Source: CALLPQ01 sp038531745 (GTDB taxonomy: Bacteria; Pseudomonadota; Alphaproteobacteria; Caulobacterales; Parvularculaceae). From it: DNA of 64,000 bases. The translations under genes and the position numbers were made by a program. The notes below the pieces were generated by a model, which was not told where the DNA came from, ran no database searches, and worked only from the letters and a program-made list of their open reading frames with translations. Of the stretch, positions 8,911 through 17,355 are shown piece by piece; position 1 is the first letter of the stretch; each line of letters begins with the position of its first letter. The DNA lies in contig JBCBBJ010000005.1 in NCBI GenBank assembly GCA_038531745.1, positions 124,001 through 188,000 of the forward strand. Direction: 5' to 3'.

Positions 8911-9519
8911 TCAGAGTAGGCGTTTGATCTCAGCGGCCAGCGCTTGCGGTGTCAGATTGTCCTTAAAGGCATATTTGGGGGTGCCTGTTTCGTCTACGAA
9001 ATAAAAAAGGCTGGAGTGGTTGATGGTGTATCCCAGCGCCGATTCAGGCAAGTCTTGTCGGCTTGCATAAACCTTAAAGGCGTCTTTTGCTGTCTCCATG
9101 GCGGCGGCATCGCCGGTCAGGCCCAGGATCCGCGGGTCAAAGCCGAGATAGCTGCGCAGGACTTCTGGTGTGTCGCGCGCCGGGTCAACGGCGATAAACA
9201 GCGGCTGCAGCTTTTCGGCATCGTCCCCAAGCTCATCAAGCATGACGCTCATCACGCCAAGCGCGGCCGGGCACACATCGGGGCAGGCGGTAAACCCAAA
9301 ATAGATAAATGTCGGTTTGCCGGCGAAACGATCTTGGGTGGTGGGCGTGCCGTGCATGTCGGTAAGGGCATAGGTCCCTGTAAAGGCCGCAGACAAATCG
9401 ATCCTGCTGGTGACCGCCTGAGGGCGGGCCGCATCATCGCCTTGGGAGCAGGCAATCGTGATCGTCATCATCAATCCCGCCAGGACAAGCCAGAAAGACG
9501 GTTTGTTGCGTATCTGCAT
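8911..9519 (-). CDS. senC: SCO1/SenC-family copper chaperone lipoprotein
   Basis: 202 residues from the ATG at 9519, chosen because it yields a signal with a lipobox (TIAC); upstream extension is low-complexity. The thioredoxin-like domain has the copper-binding CxxxC (FTACPDVCP) and a downstream His (YTINHSSLFYF), the three ligands of Sco proteins that help load the CuA or CuB site of cytochrome oxidase. It is divergent from the RegB-like kinase, as in the classical senC-reg arrangement of Rhodobacter. The 223-base gap at 9520-9742 should hold both promoters. Confidence 0.9.
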   Translation of the reverse strand: MQIRNKPSFWLVLAGLMMTITIACSQGDDAARPQAVTSRIDLSAAFTGTYALTDMHGTPTTQDRFAGKPTFIYFGFTACPDVCPAALGVMSVMLDELGDDAEKLQPLFIAVDPARDTPEVLRSYLGFDPRILGLTGDAAAMETAKDAFKVYASRQDLPESALGYTINHSSLFYFVDETGTPKYAFKDNLTPQALAAEIKRLL

Positions 9520-9742
9520 GGTTAGTGTTGTTCCCTCGTTGAAAACGGCACTGAGCATGATGCCCGCTATCCCTCCAGCGGGAGCTAATGGCTTGGCGCT
9601 CAGGCGGCAAGGCCATGGCCCCCGAAAACCGGTTCCTTTTATGAATGTACCGTCCGGCCCTCCCGTTTCCGCGCCCTCGCCCTCGCCCTCGCCAGAGGGG
9701 GAAGCAGCTTTGCGTGGCCAGGGGCGCGGCGGGGTTCGCGCC

Positions 9743-11245
9743 ATGCTTCATCGGGTTTGGGCCATGGTCATTGGCGGCGATACCCCTGACCAGGGTTCGG
9801 GCAGTAGCACGCCCAATCTTGACGCTGATGCGCGCGTTAGCGTGGGCCCGGGCGATATCCCGGTGCGCCCCTTGGTGGAGGCGATACAAGGTCCAGCCTT
9901 TCTTGGGCAGTTGCGCGGGCCGATCCGCTTGCGCACGCTCACAACCTTGCGCTGGCTAGCCGTTGTGGGTCAGACGGCCGCTATCCTCACGGTGCATTTT
10001 GGGTTCGGGTTTGAGGTGCCGTTGGGGCTCTGTCTCACCATAATTGCAGCCAGCGCCTGGCTGAATATTTTCACCATTTTGCGTTTTTCGCCGCAGCGTT
10101 TTTTGTCCGACCGGGAATCCGGGCTCTATATCGCCTTTGATATTGCCCAGCTTTGCGCGCTGTTGTTTTGCACCGGCGGTTTGCAAAACCCCTTTTCGGT
10201 GTTGATCCTTGCGCCGGTGACGATTGCGGCCAGTGTGTTGCCGTTGCGACCGGCCGGCATTGTGGGGGTGCTTGCGCTCATTGGTTTGGGGATCCTTGCG
10301 GTTTTCCATATGCCGTTGCCCTGGACCGTCTATGGCGCGTTTTCGATCCCCAAAATCTATGTGATTGGCGTGTGGACCGCCCTGTCGTTTTCGGTTGTGT
10401 TCTTTGCGATTTATGCCCACCGCATCGCGGTGGAAGCTGCGCGGATGCGCAGTGCCCTGACGGCAACGCAGATGGTCTTGTCCCGCGAAGAACGCCTCTC
10501 AGCATTGGGGGGGTTGGCTGCTGCAGCGGCGCACGAATTGGGTACCCCGCTCGCCACCATTCAAGTGACGGCTCAGGAGATGGCGGAAGATCTGGACGGC
10601 CCGCCGACAACCCTTGATCCTGAAGCGCTACGTGAAGATTCCCGCCTCCTTATTAGTCAGGCTCGCCGGTGCCGTGACATTCTTGGCCGGTTGTCGAGCC
10701 GCGGGGATGAGGGCGATGCCATGCATGATCGTATCCGCCTCGACCATGCTCTTAAAGAAGCGGCGGGCCCGTTTTTGGAGGCCCTGGGCGAAGGGCCAAC
10801 AATCGACATTATTGTTTCCGCTGCGGATGAAGCCGGCGCGCACCGTGAGCCGCCGGACCTGTTGCGCCGTCCAGAGATTATCTATGGCCTGCGCAATATT
10901 ATCGAAAACGCTGTCGGCTTTGCTATCAGCCAGGTGCAGGTGAGCGGCGCCCATAAAGACGGGTTGATCACCGTGACCGTCGACGATGATGGACCCGGTT
11001 TCTCGGCAGATATCCTCGCGCGGCTTGGCGAGCCCTACATCAATCCGAAAGCTGCCCCATTGCGTACACGAAAGCATACGGGGCTTGGTCTTGGTTTCTT
11101 TATCGCCAAGACCTTGCTCGAACATACCGGCGGCACTGTGGTTTTTGGCAACCGCGACACCGAACGGTCAGGGACGACGCGTGGCGCTCAGGTTCGGGTG
11201 CAATGGCCAGACGATAACCTGCTTTTTCCGGACCCGAAACGTTAA
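9743..11245 (+). CDS. regB: RegB/ActS-type redox sensor histidine kinase
   Basis: About 500 residues from the ATG at 9743; the frame is open further upstream but that part is low-complexity and overlaps the divergent promoter. Six membrane helices are followed by the transmitter. The loop TGGLQNPFSVL matches the GGxxNPF quinone-responsive motif. The H-box AAHELGTPLATI places the phosphorylated His at ~264, and RRCRDIL places the conserved redox Cys at ~310. The ATPase has a NIIENAVGF N-box and DDGPGFS. RegB responds to quinone state and controls respiration genes through RegA, encoded 134 bases downstream. Confidence 0.93.
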   Translation: MLHRVWAMVIGGDTPDQGSGSSTPNLDADARVSVGPGDIPVRPLVEAIQGPAFLGQLRGPIRLRTLTTLRWLAVVGQTAAILTVHFGFGFEVPLGLCLTIIAASAWLNIFTILRFSPQRFLSDRESGLYIAFDIAQLCALLFCTGGLQNPFSVLILAPVTIAASVLPLRPAGIVGVLALIGLGILAVFHMPLPWTVYGAFSIPKIYVIGVWTALSFSVVFFAIYAHRIAVEAARMRSALTATQMVLSREERLSALGGLAAAAAHELGTPLATIQVTAQEMAEDLDGPPTTLDPEALREDSRLLISQARRCRDILGRLSSRGDEGDAMHDRIRLDHALKEAAGPFLEALGEGPTIDIIVSAADEAGAHREPPDLLRRPEIIYGLRNIIENAVGFAISQVQVSGAHKDGLITVTVDDDGPGFSADILARLGEPYINPKAAPLRTRKHTGLGLGFFIAKTLLEHTGGTVVFGNRDTERSGTTRGAQVRVQWPDDNLLFPDPKR

Positions 11246-11379
11246 ACCTTGCGTCTTAACTGACCCGACGGCTCGGGCAATCAGGCGGGCCCGACATGCA
11301 GCGTAGACCGGTTGGAAGGACAAGGAATTCAGGATGATGCCAAGCATCATCTTGGGCGTAAAACAGGCTAGGAAATACA

Positions 11380-12000
11380 ATGACATCTTCCCTCGGCGCG
11401 GTGACCAGCGCCCCCCCTTCGGATCACACCCCCGTTGACGCCGCCATGGGCGATGGCGATCTTTTGCCTTTGCCTGCCGATGCCACGGTGTTGATTGTTG
11501 ATGATGACGAGCCCTTTCGCTTGCGGCTTGGGCGCGCCATGGAAAAGCGTGGCTTTACGCCGATGCTCGCGGCGGGCGTGCGCGAGGCGCAAACGCTGGT
11601 GAAGGAAAAAGCACCAGCCTTTGCGGTGCTTGATTTGCGCCTTGGCGACGGCGATGGCCTTGAAATTGTGAAAACCATCCATGACGCGCGGGGTGATTGC
11701 CGCGTGGTGATGCTCACCGGGTACGGCAATATTGCCACGGCTGTGGCGGCGGTAAAGGCTGGCGCGCTCGACTATTTGCCCAAGCCCGCCGATGCAAACG
11801 ATATCGAAAAAGCATTGCTCGCCAAACCGGGGGAGCGCCCGGATCCGCCGGAAAATCCCATGTCCGCCGACCGGGTACGCTGGGAGCATATCCAGCGCGT
11901 GTACGAATTATGCGGGCATAATGTTTCCGAAACGGCCCGGCGTCTTGGCATGCACCGGCGGACTTTACAACGCATCCTCGCCAAGCGCGCTCCGCGCTAG
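11380..12000 (+). CDS. regA: RegA/ActR-type response regulator
   Basis: 206 residues. The receiver domain has VLIVDDDEPF for the acidic pocket, Asp85 in AVLDLRLGDGDG as the phosphoacceptor, MLTGYG, and the Lys of YLPKPAD. A linker of prolines leads to a Fis-type helix-turn-helix at about 165-206 (NVSETARRLGMHRRTLQRIL), which is nearly invariant in RegA/ActR/PrrA. AGGAAATAC precedes the ATG. The N-terminal extension of ~35 residues before the receiver is somewhat long. The partner kinase is directly upstream. Confidence 0.93.
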   Translation: MTSSLGAVTSAPPSDHTPVDAAMGDGDLLPLPADATVLIVDDDEPFRLRLGRAMEKRGFTPMLAAGVREAQTLVKEKAPAFAVLDLRLGDGDGLEIVKTIHDARGDCRVVMLTGYGNIATAVAAVKAGALDYLPKPADANDIEKALLAKPGERPDPPENPMSADRVRWEHIQRVYELCGHNVSETARRLGMHRRTLQRILAKRAPR

Positions 12001-12247
12001 CGATCCATGACGATGCCTACCGCAAGCCGGCACTGAATTAGGCCCCGGTTGCGGCGACGAGACGACCGACTGCCCGAGAAAAACGGTGACGTGTGTGGAT
12101 GGTGCGATAAGCTGTCCACACGCGCCCTCGGGCGGACTTTTCCTCCCGGCAATTCCTGTTATTTTCCTCTTCAACTGCGGTGCTTAGGGCGCCGCAGATA
12201 AGTGCTGACCTCACATCATGTGGGGCATCTGAACAGAATTAGGGGTT

Positions 12248-15037
12248 ATGACCATGAAAACATCGCCATGGCTGAAGACCGCCTCCGGCATTTTGCTGGC
12301 GGGGTTGATTTCCGCAAGTGTGCTCGCACCAGCAGAGGCGCAATCGCGCCGCCGTGGGGCCAGCGCCCCGCCCGCGGCCAGCGTCGATATTCCGTATGAG
12401 AAGTTTTCTCTCGACAATGGTTTGACCGTGATCGTGCATGAGGATCGCAAAGCGCCCGTTGTGGCGGTTTCGGTCTGGTACAAAGTCGGATCAAAAGATG
12501 AGCCGGAAGGGCAAACGGGCTTTGCGCATCTGTTTGAACATTTGATGTTCAACGGGTCGGAAAACTTTGACGATGAATGGTTCAAACCGTTGCAGGAAAT
12601 CGGCGCCACCGGTTTGAACGGCACCACAAATACGGACCGTACAAACTATTTCCAAACGGTCCCCACCCCGGCGCTTGACCGAATTTTATGGCTTGAGTCT
12701 GACCGTATGGGTCACTTCATCGGTGCAGTCACGCAAGACAAACTCGACGAACAGCGCGGCGTCGTACAGAACGAAAAACGCCAGGGTGAAAATGCGCCCT
12801 ATGGCCGGGTATTTGATTACGTCTTGGAAAATCTATTTCCGCCGGGTCACCCCTATTCACACTCCGTCATTGGATCAATGGATGATCTGAACGCGGCCTC
12901 CCTTGAGGATGTGAAGGCCTGGTTTGAGGCCTATTATGGTCCGTCCAATGCTGTTGTTGTTCTGGCCGGGGATATTGACGTGGCAACCGCCCGCGAAAAG
13001 ATGAATACCTATTTCGGGGATATTGAAGCGGGCCCACCGGTTGAGAAATTCGATAGCTGGGTACCGCGCCGTAACGCGCCGACCAAACAGATTGTCCAAG
13101 ATCAGGTTCCCCAATCACGTATCTATCGCGTTTGGGCGGTGCCGCAAGATACTGACCCCGTTTCCAACGACTTGTTTATCGCGGCAAACATTCTGGGCGA
13201 TGGTAAAAATTCTCGTCTGTATAAAGACCTTGTCTATGACAAGGAGATTGCAACCGACGCCGCCGTTTTCAGTCTTGAACTCCAGATGGCTTCCATCTTT
13301 GGTGTTTTTGTTGACATCAAGCCCGGCGAAGATGTGGCTACAGCCGAGGCCGCGATCGATGCGGTGCTGGCTGACTTTCTTCAAGACGGCCCCACCCGGG
13401 AGGAGGTTGCACTTGTCTCCACCAAGACAATCGCCAGTACCATTCGCGGTTTGGAACAGGTTGGCGGTTTCGGCGGGAAGGCGGTGACCCTCGCGCAGGG
13501 TGAGCTTTACGCCGGCGATCCTGGCTTTTTCAAAAAAGAACTTGACCTTCTTGGCAAGGCAACACCAGCAAAAGTGCTGGCAGCCTCAAGAGCCTGGCTT
13601 GGCGATAATTATCACCAGATCACCTATGTGCCGTTTGCTGATTATAAGACGAGCAGCGCCGGTGTGGACCGTACCACGGGCATGCCAGCCGTCACCGGGG
13701 AGACGGCGCTTTCGTTCCCGGCGATTGAAGAAGCAACACTCGCCAATGGGATGAACGTTGTGCTGGCGCGGCGTGATACCATTCCAGTTGTCAATGTGGC
13801 GGTCCAGTTTGACGCGGGCTATGCAGCCGATGCGGGTGGCAAATTGGGTCTGGCAAATTTCACCACCAGCATGCTGGAGGAAGGCGCGGGCCGGCTTGAT
13901 GCGCTGGGCTTTAGTGCAGCGTTAGAAGCGTTGGGCTCGACAATTTCTGCCGGGTCAAATCTTGATACCACGACCGTGCGGTTGTCGGCGCTGAAAAATA
14001 ATCTGGCGCCGTCCTTGTCGCTGCTTTCTGACATGATCCGTAAGCCAACCTTTGAGGCTGATGCCATCGAACGCACCCGCAAACAATTACTGGCGGGTAT
14101 TGGCCAGGAAAAAGCCAACCCCACCGCCATCGCCTTGCGGCTTCTGCCGCCTTTGATGTTCGGGGAGGGGCATGCCTACGGCATCCCGCTCACCGGCTCC
14201 GGCGATGAGGCGGCGGTGGCCTCAATCAGCCGCGACGAGCTTGTGGGCTTTAAAGATCAATGGATGCGCCCTGATAATGGCACCATCTTTGTTGTTGGTG
14301 ACACAACCATGGCGGACATTAAGCCCTTGCTGGAGCGTAGTTTTGGCAGTTGGCGGGCCTCTGGTGAAAAGCCCACCAAAAATATTGCCAATGTTGATCT
14401 GCCCGATGGGCCGCGCGTTGTGTTGGTGGATCGTCCGGGTTCCCCGCAATCATTTATCCTTGCCGGCCATGTGGCACCGCCCACCGGCGTTGATAACAAT
14501 ATTGCCATCTCGGCCATGAACGAAATTGTTGGCGGGTCCTTCAATTCGCGGATGAATACCAATTTGCGCGAAGACAAAGGCTGGTCCTATGGCGCGCGCA
14601 CCGTTTTGGTGGGGGCAAAGGGTCAACGGCCCTTCGTTCTTTTGGCGCCGGTGCAAACGGATAAAACCGGTGCGTCGATTGCGGAAATCAAAAAGGAGTT
14701 TGCTGACTTCTTTGGTGACCGGCCGGCGTCGGCAGAAGAGTTGGAGCGGGTAAAACTTGATAATGTGCGGTCCCTGCCGGGGCAATTTGAGACATCCGGA
14801 TCAGTACTCGGCTCGTTATTGTCATCGGCCCGGTTTAACCGGCCAACAAATTACCCGGCAACATTGCCCGAGAAATACCGGGCCCTCGACGTGCCGCAGA
14901 TTAGTGAGGCCGCCGCGCAAGTGCTGCGTCCGGATCAGTTGATCTGGGTAATTATTGGAGATGCTGAAAAAATCGAGGATGAGATCCGCGCTGCCGGTAT
15001 CGGGACCGTTGAGGTCAAGGCGCTCACCGATTTGTAA
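12248..15037 (+). CDS. Periplasmic M16-family zinc protease, two-domain
   Basis: 929 residues with an N-terminal signal (KTSPWLKTASGILLAG, cleavage near AEAQS). The first half has the inverted zinc motif HLFEH (His94, Glu97, His98) and the distal Glu in RGVVQNEKRQ. The second half (from ~500) is the inactive partner domain, with FDAGYAADAGGKLGLANF and the R/Y loop NLREDKGWSYGART. Such tandem M16 proteins degrade or process peptides in the periplasm; the target here is unknown. A strong hairpin terminator follows at 15069. Confidence 0.9.
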   Translation: MTMKTSPWLKTASGILLAGLISASVLAPAEAQSRRRGASAPPAASVDIPYEKFSLDNGLTVIVHEDRKAPVVAVSVWYKVGSKDEPEGQTGFAHLFEHLMFNGSENFDDEWFKPLQEIGATGLNGTTNTDRTNYFQTVPTPALDRILWLESDRMGHFIGAVTQDKLDEQRGVVQNEKRQGENAPYGRVFDYVLENLFPPGHPYSHSVIGSMDDLNAASLEDVKAWFEAYYGPSNAVVVLAGDIDVATAREKMNTYFGDIEAGPPVEKFDSWVPRRNAPTKQIVQDQVPQSRIYRVWAVPQDTDPVSNDLFIAANILGDGKNSRLYKDLVYDKEIATDAAVFSLELQMASIFGVFVDIKPGEDVATAEAAIDAVLADFLQDGPTREEVALVSTKTIASTIRGLEQVGGFGGKAVTLAQGELYAGDPGFFKKELDLLGKATPAKVLAASRAWLGDNYHQITYVPFADYKTSSAGVDRTTGMPAVTGETALSFPAIEEATLANGMNVVLARRDTIPVVNVAVQFDAGYAADAGGKLGLANFTTSMLEEGAGRLDALGFSAALEALGSTISAGSNLDTTTVRLSALKNNLAPSLSLLSDMIRKPTFEADAIERTRKQLLAGIGQEKANPTAIALRLLPPLMFGEGHAYGIPLTGSGDEAAVASISRDELVGFKDQWMRPDNGTIFVVGDTTMADIKPLLERSFGSWRASGEKPTKNIANVDLPDGPRVVLVDRPGSPQSFILAGHVAPPTGVDNNIAISAMNEIVGGSFNSRMNTNLREDKGWSYGARTVLVGAKGQRPFVLLAPVQTDKTGASIAEIKKEFADFFGDRPASAEELERVKLDNVRSLPGQFETSGSVLGSLLSSARFNRPTNYPATLPEKYRALDVPQISEAAAQVLRPDQLIWVIIGDAEKIEDEIRAAGIGTVEVKALTDL

Positions 15038-15068
15038 GCGCCCGGGCGCTGCCTTTGGGCGACCATAG

Positions 15069-15107
15069 AAAACGCGCACATGGATCAATTCATGTGCGCG
15101 TTTTTCT
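15069..15107 (+). terminator. Rho-independent terminator after the M16 protease gene
   Basis: A 14-base perfect stem (15069-15082 pairs with 15091-15104), loop GATCAATT, and a run of T immediately after. The flanking A residues on the left arm mean it could also work on the other strand. It lies between the M16 stop and the APH-like kinase start. Confidence 0.85.
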
Positions 15108-15172
15108 TTATTCCCCGCAATGACCTCGCCATGATGCCCACGAAGAATGCGAAAGACAGCGCGAGGAGCTCT

Positions 15173-16264
15173 ATGACCGAAACAGCGGACGCCACCTTCA
15201 GCGGCACCGGTGAGACGCCGGATCATCTGAAGTTTGATGAGGCAAGGCTCGGCGCATATTTGGCCGACACGCTCTCTGGTTTTTCCGGACCGCTCACGGT
15301 TAAAAAATTCAAGGGCGGCCAGTCCAATCCCACCTATTTGCTGGAAACGCCGGGCCGGTCTTATGTGCTGCGTCGTAAGCCGCCGGGTAAGCTGTTGAAA
15401 TCGGCCCATGCGGTTGACCGCGAATATCGCGTCATGACCGCTTTGGGGCGGCAGAACTATCCGGTGCCGCAAACCTATCTTCTGTGTGAGGATGAAACGA
15501 TTGTCGGAACGCCATTCTTTGTCATGGAGCATGTGGACGGGCGGATTTTCTGGGACGCCACTACCCCGCAGCTTTCAAAACCGGACCGCACAGCGCTTTA
15601 TCTTTCCATGGCCGACACTATCGCTGATCTGCACACCACCAATATTGAGGCCGCGCAGCTGACCGATTATGGGAAACATGGAGCGTATTTTTCGCGGCAG
15701 ATTTCTCGCTGGTCTGGTCAGTATAAGGAGAGCGAGACCGACCAGATCGACGCCATGGATCATCTGATCAAATGGTTGCCGCACCATGTGCCGGCAGGCG
15801 ACGAAACGGTGATCGTCCATGGTGATTTTCGCCTCGACAATCTGATTGTCCATCCGACAAAGCCAAAAATTCTGGCGGTGCTCGATTGGGAATTATCGAC
15901 CCTCGGTCATCCGCTTGCGGATTTTACGTATTTTCTGATGACATGGAATTTTCCCACCTCGGTGCGCGGCGGGTTAAGCGGGCTTGATCTCGGGGCCATC
16001 GGCATCCCCACCATCGAGGCGATGACGGATCGATATTGCCAGCGGACCGGGCGGGCGGACTTGCTCTCCAACCCCGCGGCAGTGAATTTCTGTTTCGCTT
16101 ATAACATGTTCCGTCTCGCGGCGATTGCCCAAGGGGTTTATAAACGCGGGCTGCAAGGCAATGCGTCCTCTGATCAATCCACAAATATTGCTGCGCAAAT
16201 ACCGGCCCTTGCCAGTCTCGGCTGGATGTATGCCCAGAAAGCCGGTGCACCGGGATCGCCATAA
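15173..16264 (+). CDS. APH-like phosphotransferase (ACAD11 N-domain type)
   Basis: 363 residues from the ATG at 15173, chosen because GAGGAG sits just upstream and an earlier start would overlap the terminator hairpin. The kinase core shows QSNPTYLLE and YVLRRKPPG (ATP-binding Lys), VIVHGDFRLDNLIV as the catalytic loop, and LDWELSTLGHPLADF with the metal-binding Asp. This pattern belongs to the phosphotransferases that accompany acyl-CoA dehydrogenases and may phosphorylate 4-hydroxy acyl-CoAs; that substrate is inferred from the family. No acyl-CoA dehydrogenase gene is adjacent. Confidence 0.85.
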   Translation: MTETADATFSGTGETPDHLKFDEARLGAYLADTLSGFSGPLTVKKFKGGQSNPTYLLETPGRSYVLRRKPPGKLLKSAHAVDREYRVMTALGRQNYPVPQTYLLCEDETIVGTPFFVMEHVDGRIFWDATTPQLSKPDRTALYLSMADTIADLHTTNIEAAQLTDYGKHGAYFSRQISRWSGQYKESETDQIDAMDHLIKWLPHHVPAGDETVIVHGDFRLDNLIVHPTKPKILAVLDWELSTLGHPLADFTYFLMTWNFPTSVRGGLSGLDLGAIGIPTIEAMTDRYCQRTGRADLLSNPAAVNFCFAYNMFRLAAIAQGVYKRGLQGNASSDQSTNIAAQIPALASLGWMYAQKAGAPGSP

Positions 16265-16393
16265 CCCCGCCATAGCCCAGCATAACGCTTTGTCGCATTT
16301 TCACCCGTTCCGACCGCGAAAATCCTTTCCGTTCATTGACATAGGCCCTTCATATCTCGACCTTGATCACACAAACGACGGCGAGGGGCGCTG

Positions 16394-17287
16394 ATGTTAC
16401 ATATATCAAATCTATCACACACCTATCCAAACGGGGTGCGGGCCCTTGGCGGCATTGCGCTTGATGTGCCAAAGGGCATGTTTGGTTTGCTGGGCCCAAA
16501 TGGCGCCGGCAAATCAACGCTCATGCGTTGTCTGGCGGCGCTGCAAAAACCAACAACCGGGGCCATTCAGTTTGGTGCTGTTGATGTGTTGAAGGAGCCC
16601 GATGCCCTCCGTCAGGTCCTTGGGTATTTGCCGCAGGATTTTGGCGTCTATCCGCGCATATCGGCCCAGGCGATGCTGGACCATCTCGCGGTGCTTAAGG
16701 GCGTCACCAACGGGCGCGAACGCAAGGAATTGGTTGCCGAGTTATTGCGCCAGGTGAACCTTTATGATGTGCGTAAGAAATCGCTGGCGGGATTTTCCGG
16801 CGGCATGCGTCAGCGCTTTGGCGTGGCACAAGCGCTCATCGGTAATCCGCAATTGATTATTGTTGATGAGCCAACGGCCGGTCTCGACCCCGAGGAGCGC
16901 AATCGTTTCCACAATCTTCTGTCGGAAATCGGGGAGAATGTTGTGGTGTTGCTCTCCACCCATATTGTTTCGGATGTGGCTGACCTGTGCGCCAATATGG
17001 CGATTATCGCCAAAGGCACCATTGTTAGCCGCGGGGCCCCCAGCGATCTGATCGCGGAGATGGAGGGCAAGGTCTGGCAGAAGACAATCAATAAGGACGA
17101 GATTGAGACCTATCAGGCGAAATTCAATCTCCTGTCGGCGCGCTTGATCATGGGCAACACGGTGATCCGTATCTATGCGGAGGAAGACCCCGGCAGCGGC
17201 TTTGAGCGCGTGACTGCAGACCTCGAAGATGTCTATTTCCGCAAGATTTTCTCCGGCGACGATCGCCCAGCCACACAAGCGGCGTAG
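16394..17287 (+). CDS. ABC transporter ATP-binding protein
   Basis: 297 residues. Walker A GPNGAGKST, Q-loop YLPQDFGVYP, signature FSGGMRQRFGVAQAL, Walker B LIIVDEPTAGLDPEE and the switch His in LLSTHIV are all intact. The ~90 residue tail after the core is typical of ABC-2 type exporters or drug/peptide systems. It lies 68 bases upstream of the giant permease-peptidase gene and is almost certainly its ATPase. GAGGGG precedes the ATG. Confidence 0.92.
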   Translation: MLHISNLSHTYPNGVRALGGIALDVPKGMFGLLGPNGAGKSTLMRCLAALQKPTTGAIQFGAVDVLKEPDALRQVLGYLPQDFGVYPRISAQAMLDHLAVLKGVTNGRERKELVAELLRQVNLYDVRKKSLAGFSGGMRQRFGVAQALIGNPQLIIVDEPTAGLDPEERNRFHNLLSEIGENVVVLLSTHIVSDVADLCANMAIIAKGTIVSRGAPSDLIAEMEGKVWQKTINKDEIETYQAKFNLLSARLIMGNTVIRIYAEEDPGSGFERVTADLEDVYFRKIFSGDDRPATQAA

Positions 17288-17355
17288 GGTCTGGCGCTGA
17301 GGCGTGAGGGGGCGATCGCCTGATCGCCGTTCGATAAAGAGGGTGTACGAATATT

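Noticed and set aside
12093..12121. Hairpin GTGTGGA/TCCACAC as a terminator for regA
   Set aside because: The loop is ~15 bases and no T-run follows closely, so the support is too weak.
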